From contig CAMLPV010000003.1 of the NCBI GenBank assembly GCA_946482005.1, positions 121,828 through 185,827 of the forward strand: DNA of 64,000 nucleotides. The letters run 5' to 3'. A program made the translations under genes and the position numbers. Under the pieces are notes generated by a model. That model was given only the letters and a program-made list of their open reading frames with translations. It made no database searches and was not told where the DNA came from. The DNA is from an uncultured Gilliamella sp. (GTDB lineage: Bacteria > Pseudomonadota > Gammaproteobacteria > Enterobacterales > Orbaceae). Shown in pieces: positions 19,791 to 29,749 of the stretch (its first letter is position 1; each line of letters opens with the position of its first letter).

Positions 19791-19819
19791 AAGAGAAATG
19801 CTATGCATTTCTCTTTTTT
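19791..19819 (+). terminator. Rho-independent terminator of prfA-prmC-kdsA
   Basis: A perfect 11-bp stem (19791-19801 with 19805-19815), a TAT loop and a run of T residues. Confidence 0.92.
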
Positions 19820-19990
19820 ATTGCCTGTTTTTTATTAGCGACTTGTTTTTAATTATTATTCTTAGATATTTCCTTTCTTAATGTCATCGCCATGTCTTCA
19901 CCGCAAAATTTAGAAAAAATAATCAATTAATTTATTCGGTAAAAAAAGTGTGGCGAATTTCACAAAAAAAAGCCAAATTTTTAATTTTTT

Positions 19991-20040
19991 GGTGATTTGG
20001 ATCACGAATTCAGATCATTTAATTCGCGGACTAAAATATG
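19991..20040 (+). promoter_or_regulatory. CRP-like and NagC/Mlc-like sequences upstream of chiP
   Basis: GGTGATTTGGATCACG (19991-20006) matches eight of ten CRP positions. It is followed by a CGAATT/AATTCG inverted pair and, on the minus strand, TATTTTAGTCCGCGAATT, which resembles NagC/Mlc boxes. A TAAAAT -10 lies at 20032-20037. E. coli chiP is known to be controlled by NagC; the site here is inference. The rest of 19820-20212 shows nothing further. Confidence 0.4.
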
Positions 20041-20212
20041 TTTATGTATTATAAAAATGCATATTTACCTTATCTACACTTTAAATATGTTCAGTAAATA
20101 TTGTCTAAACAACAATTAAAAGCAGTTGAAAATTTAGTTTAACTTATAAAAACCAATCAAAAGTTGGCAATTTTAATGCTCGTTTACACAGCCTAATTTT
20201 AGGGAAGCAACT

Positions 20213-21622
20213 ATGAATAATAATGAATTATTACCCTGCCGTTTAAATCTTTTTACTAAACTTATTTTATCTATCACCGTGTTAACCAGTATATGTCCAG
20301 CGCAAGCTGAGTATGCTAGTGATTTTGTCGATGATGCTTCACTAACTGGTAATGTATTTTTCTGGAATCGTGATAGGGAAAGAAAAAATCTTGATGTACA
20401 TAAATACCAAAAAAATCTTAGACATTCATCATTTAATACCAATTTAGATTTTAAGTCAGGTTATATTGCTGATCGGCTAGCTATTGAATTGGGTGGTTAT
20501 GGCGCATGGGAAGTCAGTAATGGCGGTAACGGGCATCCGAATGAGATTGGTTTTAGTGGTGCTAATACTCGTTGGAATGAAGATTGGAAAAAAGATGTTA
20601 GTGGCTTAAGTTTTTATAAAGCACAACTTAATTTTAAACTTGATGAATTGTTTTGGATCAAGGCCGGTTATATTCAACCTTCAGGGCAAACTTTATTAGC
20701 ACCGCATTGGAGTTTATTACCTGGTACTTATCGTGGAGCAGAAGTAGGCACCGTACTTGATTTTGATACTGCCGGCGCTTTATCTATGTCCTATATGTGG
20801 ACAGATAAATACAAAGCACCTTGGTATAAACGCCTCTATGAATTTAAACGCTGGGGAAAAGGCAAAAAAATCGATTTTTTACATTCCGCTGGCCTTAAAT
20901 ACGATTTTAAAAATAATTTAGTGGTGGAAAGCGCATTTGGTCAAGCACAAAATTATATGAATCAGTTTTTTGCTAAAACCTCTTACAAAATGGATGTGTT
21001 AGATAATCCTTTAACCATGAGTTATCAATTTTATGGTGCTAAAGATCAATCTCATAAAGGTACCAATGTTTATGATGGTCTAGCGTGGTTGCAAGCAGCG
21101 ACTTTGGGTTATCAAGTTGGTCCAGTTGGATTCCGACTTGAAGGGGTTTCGGTAAAAGCAGAAGGGGAGCAAGGGTTCTTCTTGCAACGTATGACGCCTG
21201 ATTATGCATCATCTAATGGACGATTAGATATTTGGTGGAATTCACGTTCTGACTTTAATGCCAATGGCGAAAAAGCCGCATTTTTTGAGGTCACCTATGA
21301 TTTAGGTCATTTAAACCATTACTTAACGGGTTGGAAAACCGGTGCATCTTATGCTTATGGTTGGGATGCAAAACCAAATTCGACATCAGATAAACGCAAA
21401 AATCGCTTAGTAGAATCAGCTTATAATTTCGATTTGGGGTATACCATTCAAGATACTTGGGCAAAAGATACTTCATTCCAATTACACTACACTAAATATA
21501 ACAACCATGAAAATCATATAAACAGTTGGGATCATGGATATGGCAATATTTTCCAAGATGAACGTGATATTAAATTTATTGTTACTTTCCCTTTCACCAT
21601 TTTCAATGCTAAACAAAAATAG
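20213..21622 (+). CDS. chiP: Chitoporin (OprD-family outer-membrane channel)
   Basis: Outer-membrane channel for chito-oligosaccharides. It has an N-terminal signal peptide ending CPAQA, then a beta-barrel. The sequence follows E. coli ChiP (YbfM) over nearly its full 469 residues: DDASLTGNVFFWNRDRERKN, AGYIQPSGQTLLAPHWS, MSYMWTDKYKAPW, GYFLQRMTP-like GFFLQRMTPDYASSNGRLDI and the C-terminal YGNIFQDERDIKF. The chitobiase gene follows after nine bases, so uptake and periplasmic cleavage are made together. Confidence 0.95.
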   Translation: MNNNELLPCRLNLFTKLILSITVLTSICPAQAEYASDFVDDASLTGNVFFWNRDRERKNLDVHKYQKNLRHSSFNTNLDFKSGYIADRLAIELGGYGAWEVSNGGNGHPNEIGFSGANTRWNEDWKKDVSGLSFYKAQLNFKLDELFWIKAGYIQPSGQTLLAPHWSLLPGTYRGAEVGTVLDFDTAGALSMSYMWTDKYKAPWYKRLYEFKRWGKGKKIDFLHSAGLKYDFKNNLVVESAFGQAQNYMNQFFAKTSYKMDVLDNPLTMSYQFYGAKDQSHKGTNVYDGLAWLQAATLGYQVGPVGFRLEGVSVKAEGEQGFFLQRMTPDYASSNGRLDIWWNSRSDFNANGEKAAFFEVTYDLGHLNHYLTGWKTGASYAYGWDAKPNSTSDKRKNRLVESAYNFDLGYTIQDTWAKDTSFQLHYTKYNNHENHINSWDHGYGNIFQDERDIKFIVTFPFTIFNAKQK

Positions 21623-21631
21623 GTAACCGAT

Positions 21632-24298
21632 ATGAAAAAGTTTAAATCAGCTATACTTGCTACTTCGATCGCATCATTATTAACTCTAGGAGCCAGTCAA
21701 TCGGTTAATGCTTCACAACAAATAGTTGATACGATGAGTTCACAGCTCCGCTTAAATTATCAAATAGTCGATAACAACGCCGTAAACGCAGGGGTAGATT
21801 GTGCAGCATTGGGCGCAGATTGGGCTTCTTGTAACAAAGTGACCTTAACGCTTAAAAATACAGGGCCAGCAATAACCAGTAAAGATTGGGCTATCTACTT
21901 CCATAATATTCGCATGATTTTAGCGGTTAATAATGATCAGTATAAAATTACCCACGTAACCGGTGATTTACATAAATTAGAACCGACAGAAAAATTTACC
22001 AATATTCCTGCTAACTCACAGATAACTATCCCAGTTATTGGTGAATATTGGCAAATAAGTGAAAGTGATGTGATGCCTCGCTGGTATGTAACTTCAACGG
22101 ATGCTAAACCTAAAATAATTGCCAACACCAATACTGATTCTGATAATTTGTCGGCATTTGTGGCTCCACTAGGTGAACAATGGAAAATATCACCTAACGA
22201 TCATAATATTTTAATGACCCCTGAAAACCGTTACCAACGTAATAGTGACATCAAAAAAATTGCAGCAGATTTATTGCAAGGCCAAATTTTACCAACCCCA
22301 GTTAAACTTACGGTTGGCAAAGAGACCATTACCCTCAATCAAAACGGTGTTAATTTAATGCTTAATGGCTTAGCACAAGCTAGCCAATCAGTGTTAGAAA
22401 GTCATTTTAAACAATTAAATATTGCGGTGACAAAACAAGGTTTTAATGTCAAAGCATCGATTGACAAAACAGCCTTTGAAAAAGGTGTTAATGGCAGTTA
22501 TAAGCTTGATATAACCTCAGAGGGCGCTACTATTGTCGCCTTTGATGAGAGTGGTATTTTTTATGCTGTAGAATCGATTCTCTCGTCAATTGGCAAATCG
22601 TCAATCATTAATACACTTTCAGTTGAAGATGCGCCTCGTTTTGAATATCGTGGAATGATGCTTGATACCGGACGAAATTTCAAAAGCAAAAAAGCGGTAT
22701 TACAGTTACTTGATATGATGTCAAAATATAAGATGAATAAATTCCACTTCCACTTAAGTGATGATGAAGGATGGCGAATTGAGATTCCCGGCCTACCAGA
22801 ACTCACTGATTTTGGTAGTAAACGTTGTCATGATTTAACTGAAAAACAGTGTTTATTACCACAACTTGGATCGGGGCCAAACAGTGATAATAATGGCAGT
22901 GGCTACTTTACTCGCGCAGATTATATCGAAATCGTTAAATATGCTAATGCGCGATTTATTGAAGTTATTCCAGAAATCGACATGCCAGCCCATGCCAGAG
23001 CTGCTATCATGTCAATGGAAGTGAGATATCAACGCCTTATGGATCAAGGAAAACCAAATGAGGCTAATGAATATCGATTACTTGACCCAAGTGATACCTC
23101 CAATACCACAACAGTACAATTCTATAATCGGCAGAGTTACCTAAACCCATGTTTAGACTCTTCGAAAAAATTTGCTGATAAAGTAATTAGCGAAATAGCC
23201 AAAATGCACGTTGAAGCTGGACAACCGATTTCAACATGGCATTTTGGTGGTGATGAGGCTAAAAACATTCACTTCGGCAATGGTTACCAAGATATTCATG
23301 CCGCGCAAAAAGAGGCTGGTAAAGGTTTAATCGATCAAAGTGTCGAAGATCATCCATGGGCAAAATCACCAGCATGCCAAACCTTCGTCAAGCAAGGCAT
23401 AGTAAAAAATATTGAACATTTACCAAGTTATTTTGCGGTTGAAGTGAGTAAAATCATAAAAAATAATGGAATTAATCGTATGCAGGCTTGGCAAGATGGC
23501 GTAAAATTTGCCACTAATGCCAAAGCTTTTGCTACCGATGAAGTGGTGGTCAATTTTTGGGATAACTTATATTGGGGCGGGTATGACTCAGTCAATGAGT
23601 TTGCCAATAAAGGCTATAAAGTCATCGTATCTAACCCTGATTATGTTTATTTAGATATGCCTTATGAAGTTAATCCAAAAGAAAGTGGTTACTATTGGGC
23701 TTCACGCTTTAATGATGAACGCAAAATATTCAGTTTTGCACCGGATAATTTACCACAAAATGCGGAAACCTCATTCGATCGTAATGGTGATGCATTTGCC
23801 GCTAAAGGTACCATGAATTGGCCAGGCGCCTATGGCTTATCAGCACAAATCTGGACGGAAAATATTCGCACCGACGATAAATTGGCCTACATGGCTTATC
23901 CTCGACTATTGAGTGTTGCTGAGCGGGCATGGCATAAAGCTGAATGGGAAACCGACTATCAAAAAGATCGTGAATTCCAACAAGGCAAAACGCAATATGT
24001 TGATCAGCAACAACTGCGCAACGATTGGAATCACTTTGCTAATTTAATTGGTCAACGAGAATTAGCTAAATTAGATCTTGCTTCAATTAACTATCGTCTT
24101 CCTGTTCCTGGAGCGAAGATTGAAGATGGCAAATTAGTTGCTAATGTTGTTTTTCCTGGCTTAACTATCGAATATTCAACCGATAATGGCGAAAATTGGC
24201 AGGCTTACAACGGCCCGGTAGCGATAAATGGCGCGGTTTCGATCCGCAGTGTTTCGACTGATAATAAAAGAACAAGTCGTGTTGAACAGCTGAAATAA
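21632..24298 (+). CDS. chb: N,N'-diacetylchitobiase (GH20 beta-N-acetylhexosaminidase)
   Basis: Releases N-acetylglucosamine from chitobiose and short chitin oligomers in the periplasm or at the outer membrane. It has a signal peptide (about residues 1-27, ending VNAS), an N-terminal chitobiase carbohydrate-binding-like domain, a GH20b domain and a GH20 barrel. The barrel carries the catalytic pair Asp541-Glu542 in WHFGGDEAKN, the same numbering region as the Serratia enzyme. A C-terminal Ig-like domain closes the protein. The 888 residues match family chitobiases (about 885). It lies directly downstream of chiP. No chitinase or chb PTS gene lies next to it. Confidence 0.95.
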   Translation: MKKFKSAILATSIASLLTLGASQSVNASQQIVDTMSSQLRLNYQIVDNNAVNAGVDCAALGADWASCNKVTLTLKNTGPAITSKDWAIYFHNIRMILAVNNDQYKITHVTGDLHKLEPTEKFTNIPANSQITIPVIGEYWQISESDVMPRWYVTSTDAKPKIIANTNTDSDNLSAFVAPLGEQWKISPNDHNILMTPENRYQRNSDIKKIAADLLQGQILPTPVKLTVGKETITLNQNGVNLMLNGLAQASQSVLESHFKQLNIAVTKQGFNVKASIDKTAFEKGVNGSYKLDITSEGATIVAFDESGIFYAVESILSSIGKSSIINTLSVEDAPRFEYRGMMLDTGRNFKSKKAVLQLLDMMSKYKMNKFHFHLSDDEGWRIEIPGLPELTDFGSKRCHDLTEKQCLLPQLGSGPNSDNNGSGYFTRADYIEIVKYANARFIEVIPEIDMPAHARAAIMSMEVRYQRLMDQGKPNEANEYRLLDPSDTSNTTTVQFYNRQSYLNPCLDSSKKFADKVISEIAKMHVEAGQPISTWHFGGDEAKNIHFGNGYQDIHAAQKEAGKGLIDQSVEDHPWAKSPACQTFVKQGIVKNIEHLPSYFAVEVSKIIKNNGINRMQAWQDGVKFATNAKAFATDEVVVNFWDNLYWGGYDSVNEFANKGYKVIVSNPDYVYLDMPYEVNPKESGYYWASRFNDERKIFSFAPDNLPQNAETSFDRNGDAFAAKGTMNWPGAYGLSAQIWTENIRTDDKLAYMAYPRLLSVAERAWHKAEWETDYQKDREFQQGKTQYVDQQQLRNDWNHFANLIGQRELAKLDLASINYRLPVPGAKIEDGKLVANVVFPGLTIEYSTDNGENWQAYNGPVAINGAVSIRSVSTDNKRTSRVEQLK

Positions 24299-24307
24299 AC
24301 ATTTTAG

Positions 24308-24341
24308 CTATTCCTATCCGTTTACTGGCGGATAGGAATAG
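24308..24341. terminator. Hairpin between convergent chitobiase and rraB genes
   Basis: A perfect 13-bp stem (24308-24320 with 24329-24341) with only a short T-rich tail; it probably ends transcription from both sides. Confidence 0.65.
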
Positions 24342-24365
24342 TCTTAATTAAAAAGCCATCATTCA

Positions 24366-24758
24366 TTAATGAATGGTTTCATTAGCTTCATCATCAAATT
24401 CGTCATCACTACCATCTTCGAAATAGGTTCCCCAACCGTCATAATTAACGTTAAATTGGTTTGCCAGTGTAATGATTTCGGCAATTTGCGCATTTATTAA
24501 CTCAGCATCTAATGGACTTTCAGTAATAATGTCAAAACCGATAACAAAATTACCTGTATCATCAACATCTTCATCTGGATCAGTTGCCTCGTAGCCTAAT
24601 TTATAAGCCTCGACTGCCACTTTTTCTAACTTATCAAAGTTTTGTGATGAAATATGATGTTCAATAATGTAGAGCGCATGCGGATCACTACCGTCTTCTA
24701 AAAGTTCTTGAATAATAGCTAGCGTGTCTTGCTGAGCAAGTTGAATTTGATCTTTCAT
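24366..24758 (-). CDS. rraB: Ribonuclease E inhibitor RraB
   Basis: Small acidic protein that binds RNase E and changes degradosome composition and activity. The family pattern is clear: ELLEDGSDPHALYIIEHHIS, FDKLEKVAVEAYKLGYEAT, FNVNYDGWGTYFEDG and a very acidic C terminus. The frame is open to 24854, but the ATG at 24758 with AAAAGG upstream gives 130 residues, near the usual 138. The extra N-terminal stretch is basic and unlike the family. It is divergent from rnm. Confidence 0.92.
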   Translation of the reverse strand: MKDQIQLAQQDTLAIIQELLEDGSDPHALYIIEHHISSQNFDKLEKVAVEAYKLGYEATDPDEDVDDTGNFVIGFDIITESPLDAELINAQIAEIITLANQFNVNYDGWGTYFEDGSDDEFDDEANETIH

Positions 24759-24828
24759 AATATACCTTTTAGTGGTCGTGCAAATTGTGTGGTATATTAC
24801 ACGTTTAAAAATAATTTTCGAGAAAAAA

Positions 24829-25659
24829 GTGATCGTCGACTTACATTCGCACACTACTGCATCAGATGGTATTTTAACCCCAAGTGAACTAGTTAGAAGA
24901 GCTGCTGATAATCAAATCAGTATGTTAGCAATTACTGATCACGATACGGTCAAAGGTTTGCCAGAAGCAAAAGAGACCATCGTGCGTGAAAACCTACCAG
25001 TAAAATTAATTTATGGCGTAGAAGTTTCAACCATATGGAAAAATAACGAAATTCATATTGTTGGCTTGAATGTCGATGTTGAAAATTCGCAGTTGCTTGA
25101 ACTGTTATTAGCTCAAGAGCAAGGGAGAATTGATAGGGCAATTAGCATTAGTGAAAAATTGGCTAAAGTGAGCATCCATGATGCCTATGAGCAAGCTCAA
25201 CAATTCTCCAAAGGTGATATTGTTTCGCGTGCCCATTTTGCTCGTTTTTTAGTGGCGAGTGGTTATGTGAAAGATATCAAACAAGCGTTTAAAAAATATT
25301 TAGGCAAAAGTGGTTATGCATATGTTCCGGCAAACTGTTGTAATATTGCCGATGCGGTTAAGGTGATCCATGCCGCAGGTGGACAAGCAGTTTTAGCTCA
25401 CCCATCTCGTTATGATTTAACCTTGACTAAATTAAAATTATTAATTAATGAATTTAAAACCTATGGTGGTGATGCCATCGAAGTTTCACAAAGTCGACAA
25501 ACTCAAGAAGATCTACAGCAACTAGCCAAATTGGCTAATGAATTTGAATTGTTGGCCTCACAAGGTTCGGATTTTCATGATTTGGTAAATTATCTTGATT
25601 TAGGTAAAACAGCGCCATTACCGGGCAGCGTTACGCCAATTTGGTCTGATTGGCGCTGA
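24829..25659 (+). CDS. rnm: RNase AM (PHP-domain 5'-3' exonuclease, YciV/TrpH)
   Basis: PHP-superfamily metal-dependent nuclease known in E. coli to trim the 5' ends of ribosomal RNAs and to degrade 3',5'-bisphosphate nucleotides. Metal ligands are visible in DLHSHTTASDG, ITDHDT, GVEVSTIW, HIVGLNVD, AHPSRYD and SQGSDFHD. The frame is open from a GTG at 24772, but that would add 19 hydrophobic/basic residues not typical of the family. I prefer the GTG at 24829, which begins VIVDLHSHT after a GAGAA and gives 276 residues. The choice between starts is not certain. It precedes yciO, as in enterics. Confidence 0.9.
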   Translation: MIVDLHSHTTASDGILTPSELVRRAADNQISMLAITDHDTVKGLPEAKETIVRENLPVKLIYGVEVSTIWKNNEIHIVGLNVDVENSQLLELLLAQEQGRIDRAISISEKLAKVSIHDAYEQAQQFSKGDIVSRAHFARFLVASGYVKDIKQAFKKYLGKSGYAYVPANCCNIADAVKVIHAAGGQAVLAHPSRYDLTLTKLKLLINEFKTYGGDAIEVSQSRQTQEDLQQLAKLANEFELLASQGSDFHDLVNYLDLGKTAPLPGSVTPIWSDWR

Positions 25660-25746
25660 TATTAGATCACGCATTTAATTTGTTAAACCATGACAAAAAA
25701 CTCGTTCCTTACATTTTTTAATCAGCAATTATGAAAGAAGATTATT

Positions 25747-26367
25747 ATGAGCCAGACCTTTTATATACACCCGGATAATCCACAAACCAGATTATTAGAT
25801 CAAGTTGTCAAAATATTAAATGACGGTGGGGTGATAGCATTTCCTACTGATTCAGGTTACTCACTAGGCTGTTTACTCGATAACAAATATGGTGTAGATC
25901 GTATTTGTCAAATCCGAAATCTGGATAAGCACCATAACTTCACATTAATGTGTCGCGATCTATCGGAACTCTCATCTTATGCATATGTTGATAACACCAC
26001 CTTTCGGTTATTGAAAAATAATACGCCAGGTAAATATGTCTTTATTTTGCAAGCCAGCAAAGAAGTACCACGACGATTAATGAACGAAAAACGCAAAACA
26101 ATAGGATTGCGTATTCCGGATAACAAGATTGATTTAGCGCTTCTTGAATTGTTAGGCCAACCTTTAATGACCACAACTCTCATTTTACCTGATGAAAATG
26201 AAGCCCAATCCGATCCTGAAGAGATTGAAGATAAAATCGGTCACCAACTCGATGCTATCGTTCATGGCGGTTACATTAGCGAACAACCAACGACGGTTAT
26301 TGATTTGACCCATGATTATCCAGATATTATTCGAAAAGGCAGTGGTGATATAACACCTTTTGAATAA
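25747..26367 (+). CDS. yciO: YciO, Sua5/YrdC-family protein
   Basis: 206-residue protein of the threonylcarbamoyl-AMP synthase fold (Sua5/YrdC/YciO), with the GGVIAFPTDSGYSLGC substrate loop, RNLDKHHNFTLMC and GLRIPD motifs. In E. coli YciO is a YrdC paralogue whose tRNA t6A role is minor and whose function is unsettled. The genome order rnm-yciO-(membrane protein)-rluB is kept as in enterics. Confidence 0.94.
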   Translation: MSQTFYIHPDNPQTRLLDQVVKILNDGGVIAFPTDSGYSLGCLLDNKYGVDRICQIRNLDKHHNFTLMCRDLSELSSYAYVDNTTFRLLKNNTPGKYVFILQASKEVPRRLMNEKRKTIGLRIPDNKIDLALLELLGQPLMTTTLILPDENEAQSDPEEIEDKIGHQLDAIVHGGYISEQPTTVIDLTHDYPDIIRKGSGDITPFE

Positions 26368-26399
26368 ATAAAATTGAGCAATTAACAAGAAAAAATAAA

Positions 26400-27104
26400 A
26401 TGAAGAAAATAATGTCGGTTATTTTAGTGCTTAGTATTGGATTAATGTTATTGTTAGGATTTTTCTCTATCAAACAGATAAATTTTATTAATTCATCACT
26501 AATAACTACCGGCACTGTGGTTGACTTAGAAGTGTCCTATATAAGAAACTCTGATGGTACACGATCATTATCTTATCATCCTATCTTCTTATTTGTAGAT
26601 AACCACCAACGAGTAAGAAAGCTTCAATCAGATGTCGGTAGTAATCCGCCCACTTATCGCAAAGGAGAGGTGGTTGAGATTATCTACAATCCTGAAAATC
26701 CTGACCATGCAAAAATTAATAACCTTTTCACCTTGTGGTTTACTGAAATTATTATTGGGATATTGGCAATTGTCCTATTTTTAATTAGCGGGAGTTATTT
26801 TTATTTTAATGTTAGAAAAAACCGATTTAAGCGTAAAATGCTAACCAATGGTCGACAAGTTGAAGCACAAATAACTTCGATTGAGGTTAATACAGCCATA
26901 GTTATTCAAGGTCGCTCCCCTTATGTCATTTACAGTCAGTGGCAAGATAAATTAACCCCTGATGATATATATATTTTTAAAAGTGAAAATATTTGGTTTG
27001 ATCCGACGCCTTTCATTAATAGAGAGACCATAACCGTCTATATTGATGTAGTAAATGCAAAACGCTATTATGTCGATATTAGTTTTTTACCTAAGGTAAA
27101 ATAA
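26400..27104 (+). CDS. DUF3592-type membrane protein
   Basis: 234 residues with two membrane segments, at about 4-24 and 114-137. Between them is an extracytoplasmic domain (TTGTVVDLEVSYIRNSDG... and KGEVVEIIYNPENPDHAKIN) of the kind found in DUF3592 proteins, and a second similar beta-rich domain follows the second helix. Function unknown. It sits where enterics carry the unrelated yciQ, between yciO and rluB. No Shine-Dalgarno sequence of note precedes the ATG apart from AACAAGAAA. Confidence 0.75.
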   Translation: MKKIMSVILVLSIGLMLLLGFFSIKQINFINSSLITTGTVVDLEVSYIRNSDGTRSLSYHPIFLFVDNHQRVRKLQSDVGSNPPTYRKGEVVEIIYNPENPDHAKINNLFTLWFTEIIIGILAIVLFLISGSYFYFNVRKNRFKRKMLTNGRQVEAQITSIEVNTAIVIQGRSPYVIYSQWQDKLTPDDIYIFKSENIWFDPTPFINRETITVYIDVVNAKRYYVDISFLPKVK

Positions 27105-27146
27105 ATCATCCTTAAATAGAGATACCTGTGAAGGTAGCGAGGCAAA

Positions 27147-28028
27147 ATGAAAAAATTGAATTCTGAAAAATTACAAAAAGTGTTAGCCAATTTAGGCAAT
27201 GGCTCACGTCGTGAAATTGAAGCGATGATCGTTGCGGGCAAAATTAGTGTTGACGGTAAAATTGCAACATTAGGTGACCGGGTCGATGTTAATGCCAACC
27301 CTAAAATTCGTATTAATGGCCACTTGGTGCAATTAAGAAGTAAAGAAAAAGAGGTCTGTCGAGTACTCGCTTATTACAAGCCAGAAGGCGAGATCTGCTC
27401 TCGCCATGATCCGCAAGGTCGTGCCAACGTATTTGAGCGATTACCACGCTTAAAAAATGCTCGTTGGATCAATATTGGTCGACTTGATATAAATACATCG
27501 GGTTTATTGCTATTCACAACAGATGGTGAACTAGCTAATCGCCTTATGCATCCAAGGCATGAAATTGAACGCGAATACGCCGTTCGCGTATTTGGTAATA
27601 TTACTGACCAACAACTTAATCAACTTCGCAAAGGCGTTCAGTTAGAAGATGGTCCTGCTGCATTTAACTCCATCAAACCACAAGGCGGTGATGGACTAAA
27701 TCAGTGGTTTAATGTGGTTATTACCGAAGGTCGTAATCGAGAAGTTCGCCGCATGTGGGAAGCCATTGATGTTCAAGTTAGTCGCTTACTTCGTATTCGC
27801 TATGGTAATATCACGTTACCAAAAGGTTTGTCGCGAGGTACATGGATGGAACTTGGTATTGATTCAGTTAATTATTTACGCCAATTAGTCGGCTTACCTG
27901 CTGAAGTCAAAAGCTTTACCACTAAGTCATCTTCCGACAAACGCATAGCCAAACCGAAACGACCGAAACTTAATCAGACAAGCAGATCTACTCGTCAAAA
28001 AGTGAATAAAAAACCGACACGAATGTAA
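27147..28028 (+). CDS. rluB: 23S rRNA pseudouridine 2605 synthase
   Basis: Pseudouridine synthase of the RsuA/RluB group, acting on 23S rRNA position 2605. An N-terminal S4 RNA-binding domain ([19 protein letters not shown]) is followed by the catalytic domain, with Asp114 in [14 protein letters not shown] and [10 protein letters not shown] basic low-complexity C-terminal tail ([15 protein letters not shown]) is usual for RluB. At 293 residues it has the normal length. Confidence 0.94.
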   Translation: MKKLNSEKLQKVLANLGNGSRREIEAMIVAGKISVDGKIATLGDRVDVNANPKIRINGHLVQLRSKEKEVCRVLAYYKPEGEICSRHDPQGRANVFERLPRLKNARWINIGRLDINTSGLLLFTTDGELANRLMHPRHEIEREYAVRVFGNITDQQLNQLRKGVQLEDGPAAFNSIKPQGGDGLNQWFNVVITEGRNREVRRMWEAIDVQVSRLLRIRYGNITLPKGLSRGTWMELGIDSVNYLRQLVGLPAEVKSFTTKSSSDKRIAKPKRPKLNQTSRSTRQKVNKKPTRM

Positions 28029-28038
28029 AATTTTGCTA

Positions 28039-28073
28039 ACCCTTAAATAAAAATGACTATTTTATTTAAGGGT
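28039..28073. terminator. Long inverted repeat after rluB
   Basis: A perfect 14-bp stem (28039-28052 with 28060-28073) ten bases after the rluB stop; the A-rich 5' arm and T-rich 3' arm make it terminator-like, although no separate T tail follows. The remainder of 28074-28322 is AT-rich, with no feature I can name except the GAAAGGAAG ribosome-binding site of the next gene. Confidence 0.6.
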
Positions 28074-28322
28074 AACATCATCCCGCCAATTAATTTTAAA
28101 CATTTACCAAAACCACTAATAGCATTTATTGTTAATAATTAATAACAAAATGTAAAAAAAGTAGCAATAAAAGTTAATAATTAGCTAAAAGTTTAGCATA
28201 AACTCAACCAACAGTTTTTTAATAAACTGATAAAAATCTCCATTTTTATATAAACATATCAAAAATGGATATGAAATACTTGAAATAACTATTAGTAAAA
28301 AAGAAGTAAAGAAAGGAAGTTT

Positions 28323-29708
28323 ATGCGCACGATTATTGCTATTTTTTGTATATTTTTATTAACGGCATGCCATACGCGAACAGCTGAAGATGCATTTAAG
28401 GAAGGTCGCTATATAGAAAGTATCAATCTTTTAGCTGCCAGTTTGGATGAAAAAGGGCCAGCAAAGTTTGATCAACAGGACGCTATGCGCCTACAAACTA
28501 TTGTTAGTAATGTAATGCAGTTTTACGAAAAAGACCTAAATCACTTCCATCAATATGATTATCCTCAAAAAATAGATGCATATAAGCATTTATTAACTAT
28601 GAAAGAGATATTAAGTCATCGCTTTTATTCTGATCACATCAGTTTTTTCAATGATAAATATGACACTAGGCAATTAAAGCAAACTCTTGCTAAAGAGTAT
28701 TATGATTATGGTAATTACATCACTGGCACTGACAGTGAAAGTTATCGAACAAAAGCCGAATTATTTAAAAATAGTTTGTCATACGACAATTATAAAAATG
28801 CCGCTACTTTATATAAAAATGCCAATACTAAATATATGCAGATGGCAGCCAAAAATTACTATGACCAAGGTAAACAATTCGAACAACAGGGAAATTATAA
28901 AGCTGCTGCTCAAGCTTTTAGTCAGGCTTCATCGATATACAAACCACTAGGTAAATATAAAGATAGTGATAAACTTGCGAAAGATAATGACAAAAAATAT
29001 GCTACCCAGCAGGCTCAAGAGGCTTATCAACAAGCTAAACAACTGGCAATGAATGCGACAAAGCGTTATGAATATCGAGAAGTTGCCAAGTATTATGCGC
29101 AAGCAGCATCTATATATCGGCCATATGGACAATATTTTGACGCCAGTTCATTAGCTGATACTTATGCTAAAAAAGGCATAATTAAAGTTTATTACTATGG
29201 TTCAAGTTTCACTGATGAAATAAGAGATAAATTAAGTGCAAATTATATTCAATTTGCCAATTACTCGAGTAGTGCTGAGATAGATATTCGAATTGACTTT
29301 AAAAGTGATTTTGTCGATCTAGATAAATCAGTAACCAATGAAACTAAGATTGAGCAAGTCTTTGATAAATATATTGAAGCAAAAGATAAAAACGGTAATA
29401 CAACTCAAATCAAAACTTACAAAGATCAACGATATAATTTACAAACAGTAACTCATAGTAACAAATTAACCCTAACGGCTAGCATTGAGGTTCACGGTAT
29501 CTATAGTTATAGCAAATCATTTAAAATTCAAGAAACCTCAGTTAAACATGACTATATTTATAGTGGTAATGTACCTGCCAAATTTCATAATCACAGTGAT
29601 GGTCGCTTAAAATCGAAAGATGATTTATACACTCAAGCCAAAAGAGATTTATTATCCGAGCTAAACTCAAGATTAGACGATATAGCCAAAGATCTTTCTT
29701 ATCTTTAA
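28323..29708 (+). CDS. Tandem lipoprotein family, copy 1 (461 aa, unknown function)
   Basis: I do not recognise a named family. An N-terminal lipoprotein signal with lipobox LLTAC predicts lipidation at Cys16. The first two thirds are helical with repeats suggestive of TPR-like hairpins, such as YYDQGKQFEQQGNYKAAAQA and FSQASSIYKPLGKYKDSDK. The last third is beta-rich and contains a conserved FDKYIEAKDKNGNTTQI stretch and an SYSKSFKIQETS stretch. It is the first of four adjacent paralogues (next at 29734, 30926 and 32332). Helical repeat domains in a membrane-anchored periplasmic protein suggest a scaffold or binding role, but this is inference. Confidence 0.85.
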   Translation: MRTIIAIFCIFLLTACHTRTAEDAFKEGRYIESINLLAASLDEKGPAKFDQQDAMRLQTIVSNVMQFYEKDLNHFHQYDYPQKIDAYKHLLTMKEILSHRFYSDHISFFNDKYDTRQLKQTLAKEYYDYGNYITGTDSESYRTKAELFKNSLSYDNYKNAATLYKNANTKYMQMAAKNYYDQGKQFEQQGNYKAAAQAFSQASSIYKPLGKYKDSDKLAKDNDKKYATQQAQEAYQQAKQLAMNATKRYEYREVAKYYAQAASIYRPYGQYFDASSLADTYAKKGIIKVYYYGSSFTDEIRDKLSANYIQFANYSSSAEIDIRIDFKSDFVDLDKSVTNETKIEQVFDKYIEAKDKNGNTTQIKTYKDQRYNLQTVTHSNKLTLTASIEVHGIYSYSKSFKIQETSVKHDYIYSGNVPAKFHNHSDGRLKSKDDLYTQAKRDLLSELNSRLDDIAKDLSYL

Positions 29709-29749
29709 TGGACAATTTTTAATAAGGAAAAATATGATGAGAATTATTA
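29703..29749 (+). repeat. 47-base direct repeat at a lipoprotein gene junction (first copy)
   Basis: 46 of 47 bases are identical to 30895-30941. It covers the end of one gene, the 25-base spacer with its AAGGAAAAA ribosome-binding site and the first codons of the next, and marks the duplication unit. Confidence 0.9.
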
